Virus record (IMG/VR): IMGVR_UViG_3300035670_001368
Location: 1-21,754 of that record
Source: a virus
Reading direction: 5' to 3' (one strand)
DNA length: 21,754 bases
Within the stretch, counting starts at the first letter, position 1, and every line of letters begins with the position of its first letter. Below the pieces are notes generated by a model. That model was not told the origin of the DNA and did not search any database. It saw nothing but the letters and a program-made list of their open reading frames with translations. Positions 5,343 to 12,988 of the stretch are shown here, piece after piece. Position numbers and translations under genes: made by a program.

Positions 5343-6698
5343 ATGAGTTGGATATCTAAACTTTTAGGCATTGAAAAGATACAAAAGAAGGCAATGTCAT
5401 TCCCGGGCGTTTATGTAGGCACACAAGCTACTTACCTAAAATGGGATAAAGATATAAACGCTTACAGCGAAAATGATAGTGTTTATACAGTTGTTAAAAA
5501 GATAGCTAAAAAGGCGGCAAATGTGCCTCTTTACTCTTATTTGCCTAAAAATCAAACATCATTAAAGCGTTATAAACACAGCCCTGTTAATAACGTGCAA
5601 CGGTATCAATTAGATCGCATAAAGGCATTAGATGAGGTTGTAAGCAATAGCGCATTATCACAGCTTATAAATAACCCTAACCCTTCACAGGGTGCTGATT
5701 CATTTTATGAAGGTATATTTAGTTTTTATGTTTTGTTTGGCGAATCCTTTATATGGCTTAACAGAGGCGGCATTGAAAACGGCGAAGTATTGGAGATGTA
5801 TGTTTTGCCACCTTCAAAGGTTGAATTAGTACCAGATCCTACTGATTTATATGGTGTTACAGGTTATTTGTTAGAGATAAACGGAAAATTTATACCTATA
5901 GCCAAAACAGATATTATACATTGGAAAACATTTAACCCTACATTCGATCCTATTGATAGAAGCCATTTGCGTGGCTTTAATCCGTTTATACCTCTCAAAA
6001 GAAGATTGCAACAAGATAACGATGCAATGGAGGCGGCAGTAGCAATGTTTCAAAATGGAGGCGCAAAAGGTGTATTAACAAACGAAACATTAGATAACCT
6101 AACACCTGAGCAAGCTGGGCAGCTAAAATCTGTAATTGATAATAAGATTAACAATACAGCCATGAAGGCGGCTGTAGCTACATTGCAAGGCAAGTGGGAT
6201 TATTTGGATATAGGTAAGGATTCTGTAGATATGCAGCTATTGGATAGCCAAGATAAAACAATGGAGCGTATCGCAATGGCATTAGGTGTAGATCCTGATA
6301 TTTTAGTGCCGGGTCAGTCTTATTCTAACAAAGAATGGGCTCAAAAGAAGTTTGTTACTGATCTTATTATGCCTATGTGCAACAGCTTAAGGGATGAACT
6401 TAACAGAGGTTTGGTGACATCGTTTAAGAGCCGTGAATACTTAGATTTTGATTTTTCTGCTATTCCTGAATTGCAAGATGATTACAGCAAAATGTCAACT
6501 GTTTATAATGGCATGTTTGATAGAGGTACTATAAGCGGCAACGAATACAGGCAATTGTTAGGCTTTGAGCCTACCACACAGCCAATGCATGAAAAATATT
6601 TGATAACGGGTAATTACGGACTTATTGAAGATGTAGATGTACCAAATGAAGATATAAGCAATGACAACGGCTCAAAATACAACGATTATATGGCTTAA
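5343..6698 (+). CDS. HK97-type portal protein
   Basis: A 451-residue phage portal protein (PF04860-like). The ring it forms occupies one capsid vertex, docks the terminase during packaging and later carries the tail. Recognisable parts are the N-terminus MSWISKLLGIEK, LINNPNPSQGADSFYEGIFS (108-127) with FGESFIWLNRG after it, DIIHWKTF, and the C-terminal VDPDILVPGQ with the helix DRGTISGNEYRQLLGFEP. The last 30 residues are polar and low-complexity. The gene abuts terL with no intergenic base. A 89-base gap follows. Confidence 0.93.
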   Translation: MSWISKLLGIEKIQKKAMSFPGVYVGTQATYLKWDKDINAYSENDSVYTVVKKIAKKAANVPLYSYLPKNQTSLKRYKHSPVNNVQRYQLDRIKALDEVVSNSALSQLINNPNPSQGADSFYEGIFSFYVLFGESFIWLNRGGIENGEVLEMYVLPPSKVELVPDPTDLYGVTGYLLEINGKFIPIAKTDIIHWKTFNPTFDPIDRSHLRGFNPFIPLKRRLQQDNDAMEAAVAMFQNGGAKGVLTNETLDNLTPEQAGQLKSVIDNKINNTAMKAAVATLQGKWDYLDIGKDSVDMQLLDSQDKTMERIAMALGVDPDILVPGQSYSNKEWAQKKFVTDLIMPMCNSLRDELNRGLVTSFKSREYLDFDFSAIPELQDDYSKMSTVYNGMFDRGTISGNEYRQLLGFEPTTQPMHEKYLITGNYGLIEDVDVPNEDISNDNGSKYNDYMA

Positions 6699-6787
6699 AG
6701 ATTATGGGTGGCAGTTTGTAAACGTTTGTATTTTCAAAGCACTTATTAATATTCAAGCAATAAATTTTTACAAGTCTATACAACACA

Positions 6788-6991
6788 ATGTTACAAACAA
6801 TAGAAATTAAAAAGTATTGTGAAAGCATTGCAAAGCGTAAATATCCGGAAACTGAAAAAGAAAAGAAGTGCATAAACGAATATGGTAAATTGATTATAAA
6901 ACGTGGTCATTTCACAAAGGAACTGATTAATTTTATCTCAAAATATGACGGCAAGACAACGGAGAATATACTGGAACCGGGAAAGAAATAA
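6788..6991 (+). CDS. Hypothetical small basic protein between portal and minor head genes
   Basis: A 67-residue lysine-rich protein (MLQTIEIKKYCESIAKRKYP, then HFTKELINFISKYDGKTTEN) of unknown function. It overlaps the Mu F-like gene by 47 bases in another frame. The overlap and the 89-base AT-rich leader (6699-6787), which shows no other gene, suggest it is translated and couples to the minor head gene. No domain is recognised. Confidence 0.5.
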   Translation: MLQTIEIKKYCESIAKRKYPETEKEKKCINEYGKLIIKRGHFTKELINFISKYDGKTTENILEPGKK

Positions 6992-7781
6992 AGCCGTTAA
7001 ATACATTACAAAGTATCAAAAGAGGTTTTACAATGCTTTGCAGTCTGATATGCAAGGCTTTCAAGATGCATTACGCAATAGCGAACAGCATGCAAGGAGA
7101 TATATCAACAATCTGCTTTTTAGCGATGGTATAAGTGCTGCAATGGCTGCTTTAATTAGTGAAATTGGTGTAAGGTATGCAAGGCAGAATTATGATAGTT
7201 TACGCAAAGAAAAGCAATTCGGTACAAGTGAAGAGTGGATTCAATTGATAATGGATTATTTAGGCACTAATTTTTACAATAATGGTGTACTTCAAATTGT
7301 AAAGACTAGCCGTACAATGATGTTTGATATATTAGAGCGTGGCAATCGTGAGGGGTGGGGTTATTTTGATTATGCTCAATATATTAGCGAAAACGTACCC
7401 GGACTGAATAGAAACAGAGCTGATATGATTGCACGTACAGAGGTTGGGCGTGCCATTCATGCAGGCACATTTGTTGGTGCGGACAAATCACCATTCAAAA
7501 AGCAAAAGATATGGGTAGCGGCAAAAGATAATAGAACGAGGGGAAATCCTTTTAATGGTCAAAAGGATAAATCAGATCATTGGCATTTAGATGGGCAAAC
7601 AGTAGATTTTAATGATAAGTTTGTAGATCGCAGATCGGGAACAGAATTAGATCATCCACATGATCCACAAGCGCAAGCTGTAGATGTAATCAGATGTCGT
7701 TGCACATTTGCCATTACAAATAAAAGAGATGCAAACGGTAGATTAATAAGAAAAAATAATATAGTTGACACATTTAGATAA
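6945..7781 (+). CDS. Mu F-like minor head protein
   Basis: A 278-residue protein whose C-terminal half matches the phage Mu protein F / SPP1 gp7 family (PF04233). Visible are NRADMIARTEVGRAIHAG (157-173), DHWHLDGQTVDF (211-222), LDHPHDP (235-241) and IRCRCTFAI (249-257), the metal-binding-like His/Cys pattern of the family. The N-terminal half is helical and basic. These proteins bind portal and capsid inside the head and may be ejected with DNA. The gene lies between portal and protease, the standard position. The exact start is uncertain because of the overlap with the small gene before it. Confidence 0.88.
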   Translation: MTARQRRIYWNRERNKAVKYITKYQKRFYNALQSDMQGFQDALRNSEQHARRYINNLLFSDGISAAMAALISEIGVRYARQNYDSLRKEKQFGTSEEWIQLIMDYLGTNFYNNGVLQIVKTSRTMMFDILERGNREGWGYFDYAQYISENVPGLNRNRADMIARTEVGRAIHAGTFVGADKSPFKKQKIWVAAKDNRTRGNPFNGQKDKSDHWHLDGQTVDFNDKFVDRRSGTELDHPHDPQAQAVDVIRCRCTFAITNKRDANGRLIRKNNIVDTFR

Positions 7782-7813
7782 AAATTACAATATAGTAATT
7801 CAATTTTGTTAAT

Positions 7814-8671
7814 ATGCCAAGTCCTACAGCAAACGAAAATAGAGATCAGTTTTTAGAACGTTGCATGGGTGATAGTGAAATGGTTGGTGAATTTGGAGAA
7901 AACGATCAGAGGTATGCGGTTTGCGTTTCGTATTGGCAAAATAAAAAAGTAATGAATACTATTCAGCATAAGGTTTACGATTTAAAAGCTCTTGATGTAG
8001 ATACGTCAAAACGCAGCGTAAAAGTAGCCATTGCTGAAATGGAAACAGTAGATAGAGATGGAGATGTATTTGAAAAGTCTGCATTTGATAAAACGATTGC
8101 AGAACGTGGTCCTAATGGGTCAAATGAGATTTGGCATTTAGTCAACCATGAACGTAAACTTGAATCTTCATTAGGTAAGTTTCAAAAGCTATATAAGGAA
8201 GGCAAATATATCGTTGGTGAAAACAGCTACCGGGATATGTTCTTGTGGAAAGAGGTTGCATGGCCTCTTTATGAGCGTGGTGATATTACCCAGCATAGTG
8301 TCGGTTTTACTACATTAAACCAAACAAAAGGTAGTAATCACAATGTAATTACACAGGTTGCTTTGTGGGAAGGATCGGCTGTTTTGTGGGGTGCAAATCC
8401 TAACACACCTACTTTTGAGGTAGTTAAATCCCTTTTGGAGCAAAAAAAAGAAACAGCTTTTGATTATATGGCATGGGTTATAAAAAAGCTGAAAGAAGGT
8501 AAATATAGCGGTGAAAACGAATCTTTACTGATAAACGAATTGCAAGAGGTTTCTAATCTATTTATGCCGCAGGAAACTGCACAGAAAGAAATTGAGCCGC
8601 AGGAAACTGCACCCAGTTTAAACGATCTGAAATCTGCAATAGACATACAATTATTAAAATTTTACAAATAA
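7814..8671 (+). CDS. HK97-family prohead protease (peptidase U35) with N-terminal extension
   Basis: A 285-residue serine protease that trims the scaffold part of the capsid protein during maturation. Residues 50-205 form the HK97 protease core: METVDRDGDVFEKSAFDKT, H112 in LVNHER, S162 in TQHSVGF, and E186 in ALWEGSAVLWGANPNTPT, which is the family's catalytic region. Residues 1-42 are an added module (PTANENRDQFLERCMGD, then QRYAVCVSYW) with two cysteines, a motif I recall from diverse phage head proteins. The C-terminal tail is acidic and carries a short duplication (PQETA twice). It precedes the capsid gene by 6 bases. Confidence 0.9.
   Translation: MPSPTANENRDQFLERCMGDSEMVGEFGENDQRYAVCVSYWQNKKVMNTIQHKVYDLKALDVDTSKRSVKVAIAEMETVDRDGDVFEKSAFDKTIAERGPNGSNEIWHLVNHERKLESSLGKFQKLYKEGKYIVGENSYRDMFLWKEVAWPLYERGDITQHSVGFTTLNQTKGSNHNVITQVALWEGSAVLWGANPNTPTFEVVKSLLEQKKETAFDYMAWVIKKLKEGKYSGENESLLINELQEVSNLFMPQETAQKEIEPQETAPSLNDLKSAIDIQLLKFYK
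8566..8612 (+). repeat. 17-bp direct repeat in protease gene, 30-bp period
   Basis: GCCGCAGGAAACTGCAC occurs at 8566-8582 and again at 8596-8612. Because the period is 30 bases the reading frame is kept, and PQETA is encoded twice in the disordered tail of the protease. It looks like a recent local duplication. Confidence 0.9.
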
Positions 8672-8677
8672 CACAAA

Positions 8678-9811
8678 ATGGCAAATGAAATTTTAGATGC
8701 CTTAAATCCACTTGTGGATGGTATCAAATCAGAAATTAAGTCAGTAGATGCAAAGCTGGCTGCTGACATCGCTCAACTTAATGAGGATGCACAAAAGAAA
8801 AACGAAACAATTGGCGAACTGGCTAGCAAAGTAAAAGAAATGTCAGCTTCTGCTAATCGTTTGAAATCAGGTATTGAAAGTGAAGCTAAAAAGGATTGGT
8901 CAAATTCTGACAAGTTTAAAGCTGCAATTATGGATATTGTTGCTGAAAACTTTGACAAGATCAAATCTGAGACTGGCTTCACAGCTACTAAGGTTGTTGG
9001 TGACATGACACTCGGCAATAATTTGACCGGAACTTCACAGATCAGCTATGTTCCTTCAAATCTGCTCCGTTCTTTCTATAACCCACATCTTTATGATGTT
9101 TTCCGCATCATCCCTACCGCTACAGGTAATGTAACTTTCCCTCGTGGAAATGCTGCTGTAGGTGAAGGTTCTTTTGGTGTGCAGACTGAAGGTTTAGCAA
9201 AAGCACAAGTTGATTATGATGTAACAATGGTAAACGTTGCCGTTCCTTTCATCGCTGGTTTTGCTAAGGTTAGCCGCCAAATGCTGCAGGATCTTCCTTT
9301 CTTACAAGCTTACCTTTCTCAGTCGCTTGTTGAAGATTGGAACAGAGCGGTTAACACTCGCTTCCTGAATACTATCGCTTCCGGCTCAACTGCTCTTTCT
9401 TCTTCTGCTACAGTTAACGCTGAAAAGATGATCGATGGTGTTGCACAGCATATGGCACTTGGTTTGGGTATGCCTAACATTATCCTGACTACTCATGCTT
9501 CATGGGCAAACTTGATGAAAACTAAGCCTTCTGATTACAGCGTACCTGGTGGTGTTACTATCGGAGCAAACGGTGAAACTCGCATTGTAGGTATTCCTGT
9601 AGTGCCTCATTCTCAGGTAACACCTTCTCGCTTCTATGTTATTAATACTGAAGCATTCGGTATTGCACAGGCTTCTGCTCTTAGCGTTCGCAGCACAGAG
9701 TTTGATGATACAGATTTCCAAAAGAATCTTATTACCTATCGTGCTGAAGCTAGAATTGAGCTTCTCAGTTTCCAGCCAACTGCTGCTGTTTACGGTACAA
9801 GCGGTACTTAA
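8678..9811 (+). CDS. HK97-fold major capsid protein
   Basis: A 377-residue major capsid protein (PF05065-like). Residues 1-100 are a helical, lysine/glutamate-rich delta domain that serves as built-in scaffold and is probably removed by the protease next door. The mature fold starts around 105-130 (GDMTLGNNLTGTSQISYVPS) and includes NVTFPRGNAAVGEGSFG, KVSRQMLQDLPFLQAYLSQS, GMPNIILTTHASWANLM and the C-terminal ARIELLSFQPTAAVYG. Codon use differs from neighbours: Arg is mostly CGT/CGC and many codons end in C, which fits selection for very high expression. It is followed by a strong terminator. Confidence 0.95.
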   Translation: MANEILDALNPLVDGIKSEIKSVDAKLAADIAQLNEDAQKKNETIGELASKVKEMSASANRLKSGIESEAKKDWSNSDKFKAAIMDIVAENFDKIKSETGFTATKVVGDMTLGNNLTGTSQISYVPSNLLRSFYNPHLYDVFRIIPTATGNVTFPRGNAAVGEGSFGVQTEGLAKAQVDYDVTMVNVAVPFIAGFAKVSRQMLQDLPFLQAYLSQSLVEDWNRAVNTRFLNTIASGSTALSSSATVNAEKMIDGVAQHMALGLGMPNIILTTHASWANLMKTKPSDYSVPGGVTIGANGETRIVGIPVVPHSQVTPSRFYVINTEAFGIAQASALSVRSTEFDDTDFQKNLITYRAEARIELLSFQPTAAVYGTSGT

Positions 9812-9846
9812 TCATTCGTTTTTGTTTAATGTTGGTTTACAATTAC

Positions 9847-9872
9847 AGCCCTCCATTTTTGGGGGGCTTTTT
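9847..9872 (+). terminator. Rho-independent terminator after capsid gene
   Basis: AGCCCTCC (9847-9854), loop ATTTTT, GGGGGGCT (9861-9868), then a T-run to 9872. The stem is 8 bp with one G-U pair. It ends transcription of the head genes directly before the glycosyltransferase cassette. Confidence 0.85.
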
Positions 9873-9873
9873 G

Positions 9874-9881
9874 TATATTTG
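9874..9881 (+). promoter_or_regulatory. -7-like box before glycosyltransferase cassette
   Basis: TATATTTG matches the Bacteroidota -7 consensus TAnnTTTG and lies two bases past the terminator T-run and four bases before the ATG at 9886. No TTTG occurs 19 bases upstream, so it is only a half match. If it is used, the transcript would start at or very near the ATG (leaderless or almost). Confidence 0.35.
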
Positions 9882-9885
9882 AATT

Positions 9886-10446
9886 ATGAAAGCAATTTGC
9901 CTTAGCCTTGCAAGCCGAAATGATAGGTGGGAATCAGCACAAAAGCAGTTCAAAGAACAAGATATAGAAGTTGAAAGATTTTTAGCCATTGATCATGAAG
10001 ATCGGTTTTTGTCTTTTAATTTATCTCAACAAGCTATATTGCAAAGCATTACAGAAAATACAATAGTTTTTGAGGATGATGTTTTATTTGTAAATAATAT
10101 GTTGAAACATATTATAAATACTGCACCTCAGGGATGGGATATACTTTATTTAAGCGGACATGTATTAGATTCATTAAAACACGTAGAAGATCATTGGTGG
10201 CGTTGTAAGCATACACATACTACACATTCTGTAATTTATACACCTAAGGCGGCAAAATATATATTAGAAAGATATGATCCTTATAAAAGCGGTATTTATG
10301 ATGATTTTCTTTTACGTGAAATACAACCTAATTTAAACGTTTATATCTGCAAACCATTTGTAACTACACAAAGACCCGGCTATTCTGATTTGTGGCAGAC
10401 AGATACCGATTACGGAATATTGCATACACAAAGCAAATTAATATGA
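9886..10446 (+). CDS. Glycosyltransferase family 25-like protein
   Basis: A 186-residue protein resembling GT25 (LPS biosynthesis and collagen galactosyltransferase group, PF01755). Key signs: ICLSLASRNDRWESAQKQF at the N-terminus, FLAIDHEDR, and V-F-E63-D64-D65-V, the metal-binding acidic motif. GWDILYLSGH and HTTHSVIYTPKAAKYILE, with a later DDFLLRE, are typical downstream family elements. It is slightly short for the family. It probably transfers a sugar from a nucleotide-sugar to a glycan in the cytoplasm. It is first of four glycosyltransferase genes; its TGA overlaps the next ATG. Confidence 0.82.
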   Translation: MKAICLSLASRNDRWESAQKQFKEQDIEVERFLAIDHEDRFLSFNLSQQAILQSITENTIVFEDDVLFVNNMLKHIINTAPQGWDILYLSGHVLDSLKHVEDHWWRCKHTHTTHSVIYTPKAAKYILERYDPYKSGIYDDFLLREIQPNLNVYICKPFVTTQRPGYSDLWQTDTDYGILHTQSKLI

Positions 10447-11177
10447 ATATTACCCATGTTACATTTAGTGATGAGAATATGTCAAAAAGTGCTATATTAT
10501 GCCGCAATAGTGCATTAAATAATGGTGCTGACATATCTATAATGTACAATAAATCGTGCTATTCTGATGAATTTAAACGCATGAATAATGATATTTTAAG
10601 CAAAGAAAGAGGTGCAGGGTATTGGTTATGGAAACCGTATATTATAGAAAAAAAATTAAGTGAATTACCTGAGAATGATATATTAGTTTATAGTGATGCT
10701 GGGGTAGAGTTTGTAAATACAATACAGTTGATAATAGAGCCTATGGATTCAGATGTTTGGCTGTTTGGAAATAACTACAGGCATTTAGATTGGTGTAAAA
10801 TGAATGTAATGGATTTTATTATACCTGATTGGATGTTTAATTATCATGAAGATTCAAGGCAAGTGCAAGCATCTGTTATTATTATAAGAAACACATTAGC
10901 GGCAAGATTGTTTGTTAGGGAATGGCTTAAATTGTGTCAAATGCCAGGATTTATAGATGATAGCGAAAGCAATGTAGATAATTATTTAGATTTTCAAGAA
11001 CATAGGCACGATCAAGCTATATTAACGTGTTTGGCATATAAATACGGAATAAAATTACATTGGTGGCCAGCACATTATAATGGAGGGCAGTTTATTTACG
11101 ACAAACATCCACAATTTAAAGATGATCATTACCCTGTAATATTTCATCATCACAGAAAACGTAATAACGAATGGTAA
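10443..11177 (+). CDS. Putative GT-A-type glycosyltransferase, unclassified
   Basis: A 244-residue protein starting at ATG 10443, which overlaps the TGA of the preceding gene. The in-frame ATG at 10392 would add 17 residues that overlap that gene and is less likely. Segment ERGAGYWLWKPYIIEKKL (55-72), followed by NDILVYSDAG (78-87), is typical of a group of poorly characterised glycosyltransferases in glycan clusters, with SDAG in place of a DXD metal motif. HRHDQAILTCLAYKYGIKL near the C-terminus fits the acceptor or catalytic helix of GT-A enzymes. Substrate unknown. Function is supported by the three flanking glycosyltransferases. Confidence 0.68.
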   Translation: MNITHVTFSDENMSKSAILCRNSALNNGADISIMYNKSCYSDEFKRMNNDILSKERGAGYWLWKPYIIEKKLSELPENDILVYSDAGVEFVNTIQLIIEPMDSDVWLFGNNYRHLDWCKMNVMDFIIPDWMFNYHEDSRQVQASVIIIRNTLAARLFVREWLKLCQMPGFIDDSESNVDNYLDFQEHRHDQAILTCLAYKYGIKLHWWPAHYNGGQFIYDKHPQFKDDHYPVIFHHHRKRNNEW

Positions 11178-11926
11178 CAAGTTTAAGCATAGGTAATGGT
11201 GGATTAGGTAGGTTTGGAAATCAGCTTTGGACTATTGCCGGAGTTATAGGTATTGCAAAACGTAATAATATAGACTTTGCTTTTCCTAAATGGGTTAATC
11301 ATGATAATGCTTTGTTTGGCGGTTTTGCTGATACAATGGAGAGGTTTTTTGTCAATAAATTGCCTGTTATACCTGATGGCAGACATTGGAATACTTACGG
11401 TTATTTTTGGGGTTATAGAGATATTGATTTGGCAAATGGTGATTGGAATATAGATGCACATCTACAAAGCCCTAAATTTTTTCAGCATTGCATAGATGAA
11501 ATAAGACATTATTTTACAATGATTAATGAGCCATATCAGAATGAGTTTTGCGCTATTCATGTAAGGGCGGGTGATTATATTGACGATCCCAATGCTTACC
11601 ATCCTAGATGCTCAAAAGAATATTATCAGGAAGCTATTAAGCTTATGCCAGAAAATACTAAATATATCGTTTTTTCAGATGATATAGAATTTGCAAAAGA
11701 AAGGTTAGGGATTGAGGCTTTATATTTATCTGGTAATTACATAGATGATTTTAGATTAATGAAGCGGTGTAAGCATTTTATTATTGCAAATAGTAGCTTT
11801 TCAGCAATGGCAGCTATATTAGCAGATCATCCAGATAAAAAGGTTATTGCACCATCTAAATGGTTTGGGTCTCATGTTGACATTTCACCAAAAGATATTT
11901 ATCATCAAAATTGGATAGTAATATGA
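11171..11926 (+). CDS. GT11 alpha-1,2-fucosyltransferase-like enzyme
   Basis: A 251-residue protein of the GT11 family (PF01531), which transfers fucose from GDP-fucose to galactose-type acceptors in an alpha-1,2 linkage. Three family motifs are seen in order: GNGGLGRFGNQLWTIAG (8-24), the Gly-rich start; H130-V-R-A-G-D-Y136, the HxRRGDY donor-binding motif; and ANSSFSAMAAIL (206-217), the usual NSTFSWW-type motif. FSDD at 168-171 and APSKWF follow the family pattern as well. It overlaps the previous gene by 7 bases and the next by 4. The acceptor is unknown; some GT11 members may use other linkages. Confidence 0.85.
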   Translation: MVTSLSIGNGGLGRFGNQLWTIAGVIGIAKRNNIDFAFPKWVNHDNALFGGFADTMERFFVNKLPVIPDGRHWNTYGYFWGYRDIDLANGDWNIDAHLQSPKFFQHCIDEIRHYFTMINEPYQNEFCAIHVRAGDYIDDPNAYHPRCSKEYYQEAIKLMPENTKYIVFSDDIEFAKERLGIEALYLSGNYIDDFRLMKRCKHFIIANSSFSAMAAILADHPDKKVIAPSKWFGSHVDISPKDIYHQNWIVI

Positions 11927-12861
11927 AAATTTTATTTAGCATTCATTTGTATTTCCCAAGACATGGCAGCGGTGCTGAAGCTATGGTAAGGAATATAAAC
12001 AGACATCTTGTAAGCAAAGGTCACGAAATAAAGATTTTGCTACATCAAGCAAATCAATATAAAATAACTGAAATGTATAATTATGAGGGTGTTGATGTAT
12101 TTCCTCCTGATGAATACATTATAGATAAGTTATTTAATTGGGCAGATGTAGTAGTTTCTCATTTAGATTACAATAAATGGACTACTCATGCTTGTGAAAA
12201 ATATAATAAGCCATTTATTCACATAGTACATAATGATACTCCTTACCCATCGGTAATAGATTCACCAATACCTTTAAAAGTTATCTATAATTCAGAATGG
12301 TGCAAAAAATCATTAAATTATAAATGGGATAGCATAGTTTTTCCTCCTCCCATTGATGAATGGGTAAAAACAGATGATAATGAAAGGGAATATATCACTT
12401 TAATAAATCTGAATCAAAATAAGGGTAGTAAGTATTTTTACAGTTTGGCTAAAAAATTACCACAATATAAATTTTTAGGAGTAAAAGGTAGTTATGATAA
12501 TCAGCATATTGAAAACTTGCCAAATGTTAAAATAATACCAAATACACCAGATATCAGGGAAGTATATAAAAAGACAAAGATTTTGTTAGTACCTAGCCAT
12601 TATGAAAGCTGGGGTATGGTAGCCGGTGAAGGCATGCTAAACGGTATACCTGTAATATATAATCCAACACCCGGATTACTTGAAAATGTAGCTGATGCAG
12701 GCATTTGCATAAACAGAAAAGAAACGCAAAAATGGATTAATGAGATTAATAAATTAATGAATGATGAAGCATATTATAAAAAATGGTCAAATAAAGGGTT
12801 GAAAAGAGCAAAAGAGCATTTTCCAAAATGGAAAGAATTAGAAGAATTTATTTGTAAATAA
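11923..12861 (+). CDS. GT4 family glycosyltransferase
   Basis: A 312-residue GT-B enzyme. The ATG at 11923 overlaps the TGA of the fucosyltransferase gene and is preferred over the TTG at 11911. The N-terminal Rossmann domain begins MKILFSIHLYFPRHGSGAE with the glycine-rich acceptor loop. The C-terminal donor-binding domain holds LNQNKGSKYF, then IPNTPDIREVYKKTKILLVP and HYESWGMVAGEGMLNGIPVI, which contains the EX7E motif (E228, E236). Retaining GT4 enzymes build LPS, capsule or glycoprotein glycans. It is the last cassette gene. A hairpin starts directly after its stop codon. Confidence 0.88.
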   Translation: MKILFSIHLYFPRHGSGAEAMVRNINRHLVSKGHEIKILLHQANQYKITEMYNYEGVDVFPPDEYIIDKLFNWADVVVSHLDYNKWTTHACEKYNKPFIHIVHNDTPYPSVIDSPIPLKVIYNSEWCKKSLNYKWDSIVFPPPIDEWVKTDDNEREYITLINLNQNKGSKYFYSLAKKLPQYKFLGVKGSYDNQHIENLPNVKIIPNTPDIREVYKKTKILLVPSHYESWGMVAGEGMLNGIPVIYNPTPGLLENVADAGICINRKETQKWINEINKLMNDEAYYKKWSNKGLKRAKEHFPKWKELEEFICK

Positions 12862-12888
12862 AAAACCCACCTGTAAAGACAGGCGGGG
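12862..12888 (-). terminator. Hairpin at cassette end with U-tract on minus strand
   Basis: CCCACCTGT (12866-12874) pairs with ACAGGCGGG (12879-12887) around the loop AAAG, with one A-C mismatch. On the plus strand it is followed by GAAATTTG, not a T-run. On the minus strand it is followed by TTTTTATTTA. As a canonical intrinsic terminator it therefore faces leftward transcription, although the stem might also slow rightward RNA polymerase or protect the 3' end of the cassette mRNA. Confidence 0.6.
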
Positions 12889-12922
12889 AAATTTGTAAAC
12901 TTAAAACCAAACTAATGATATG

Positions 12923-12930
12923 CAAATGTA
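12923..12930 (-). promoter_or_regulatory. Minus-strand -7-like box
   Basis: On the minus strand TACATTTG matches TAnnTTTG. The base 19 positions upstream does not begin a TTTG; the nearest TTTG is 14 bases away. If active it would produce a short leftward RNA ending at the hairpin 12888-12862. Chance occurrence is quite possible in AT-rich DNA. Confidence 0.2.
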
Positions 12931-12939
12931 ATTTCTTTG

Positions 12940-12968
12940 GTTGACAAATTGAATATTTTAAAGTCAAC
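12940..12968. promoter_or_regulatory. Inverted repeat GTTGAC/GTCAAC, possible operator
   Basis: GTTGAC (12940-12945) and GTCAAC (12963-12968) are perfect 6-bp inverted repeats separated by 17 bases of AT-rich DNA, 20 bases before the connector gene start at 12989. The spacing would put the half-sites about two helical turns apart on one face, as in a dimer binding site. No clear plus-strand promoter is seen nearby. Confidence 0.3.
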
Positions 12969-12988
12969 TATATTTTAATTTTACTAAA

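Noticed and set aside
9636-9905. Plus-strand 89-codon frame across the end of the capsid gene and terminator
   Set aside because: It lies in the wrong frame of a clear capsid gene, is leucine/serine-rich like a shadow frame, and crosses a strong terminator.
10392-10442. Longer start for the second glycosyltransferase
   Set aside because: The added 17 residues overlap the preceding gene completely, while ATG 10443 makes the usual ATGA coupling.
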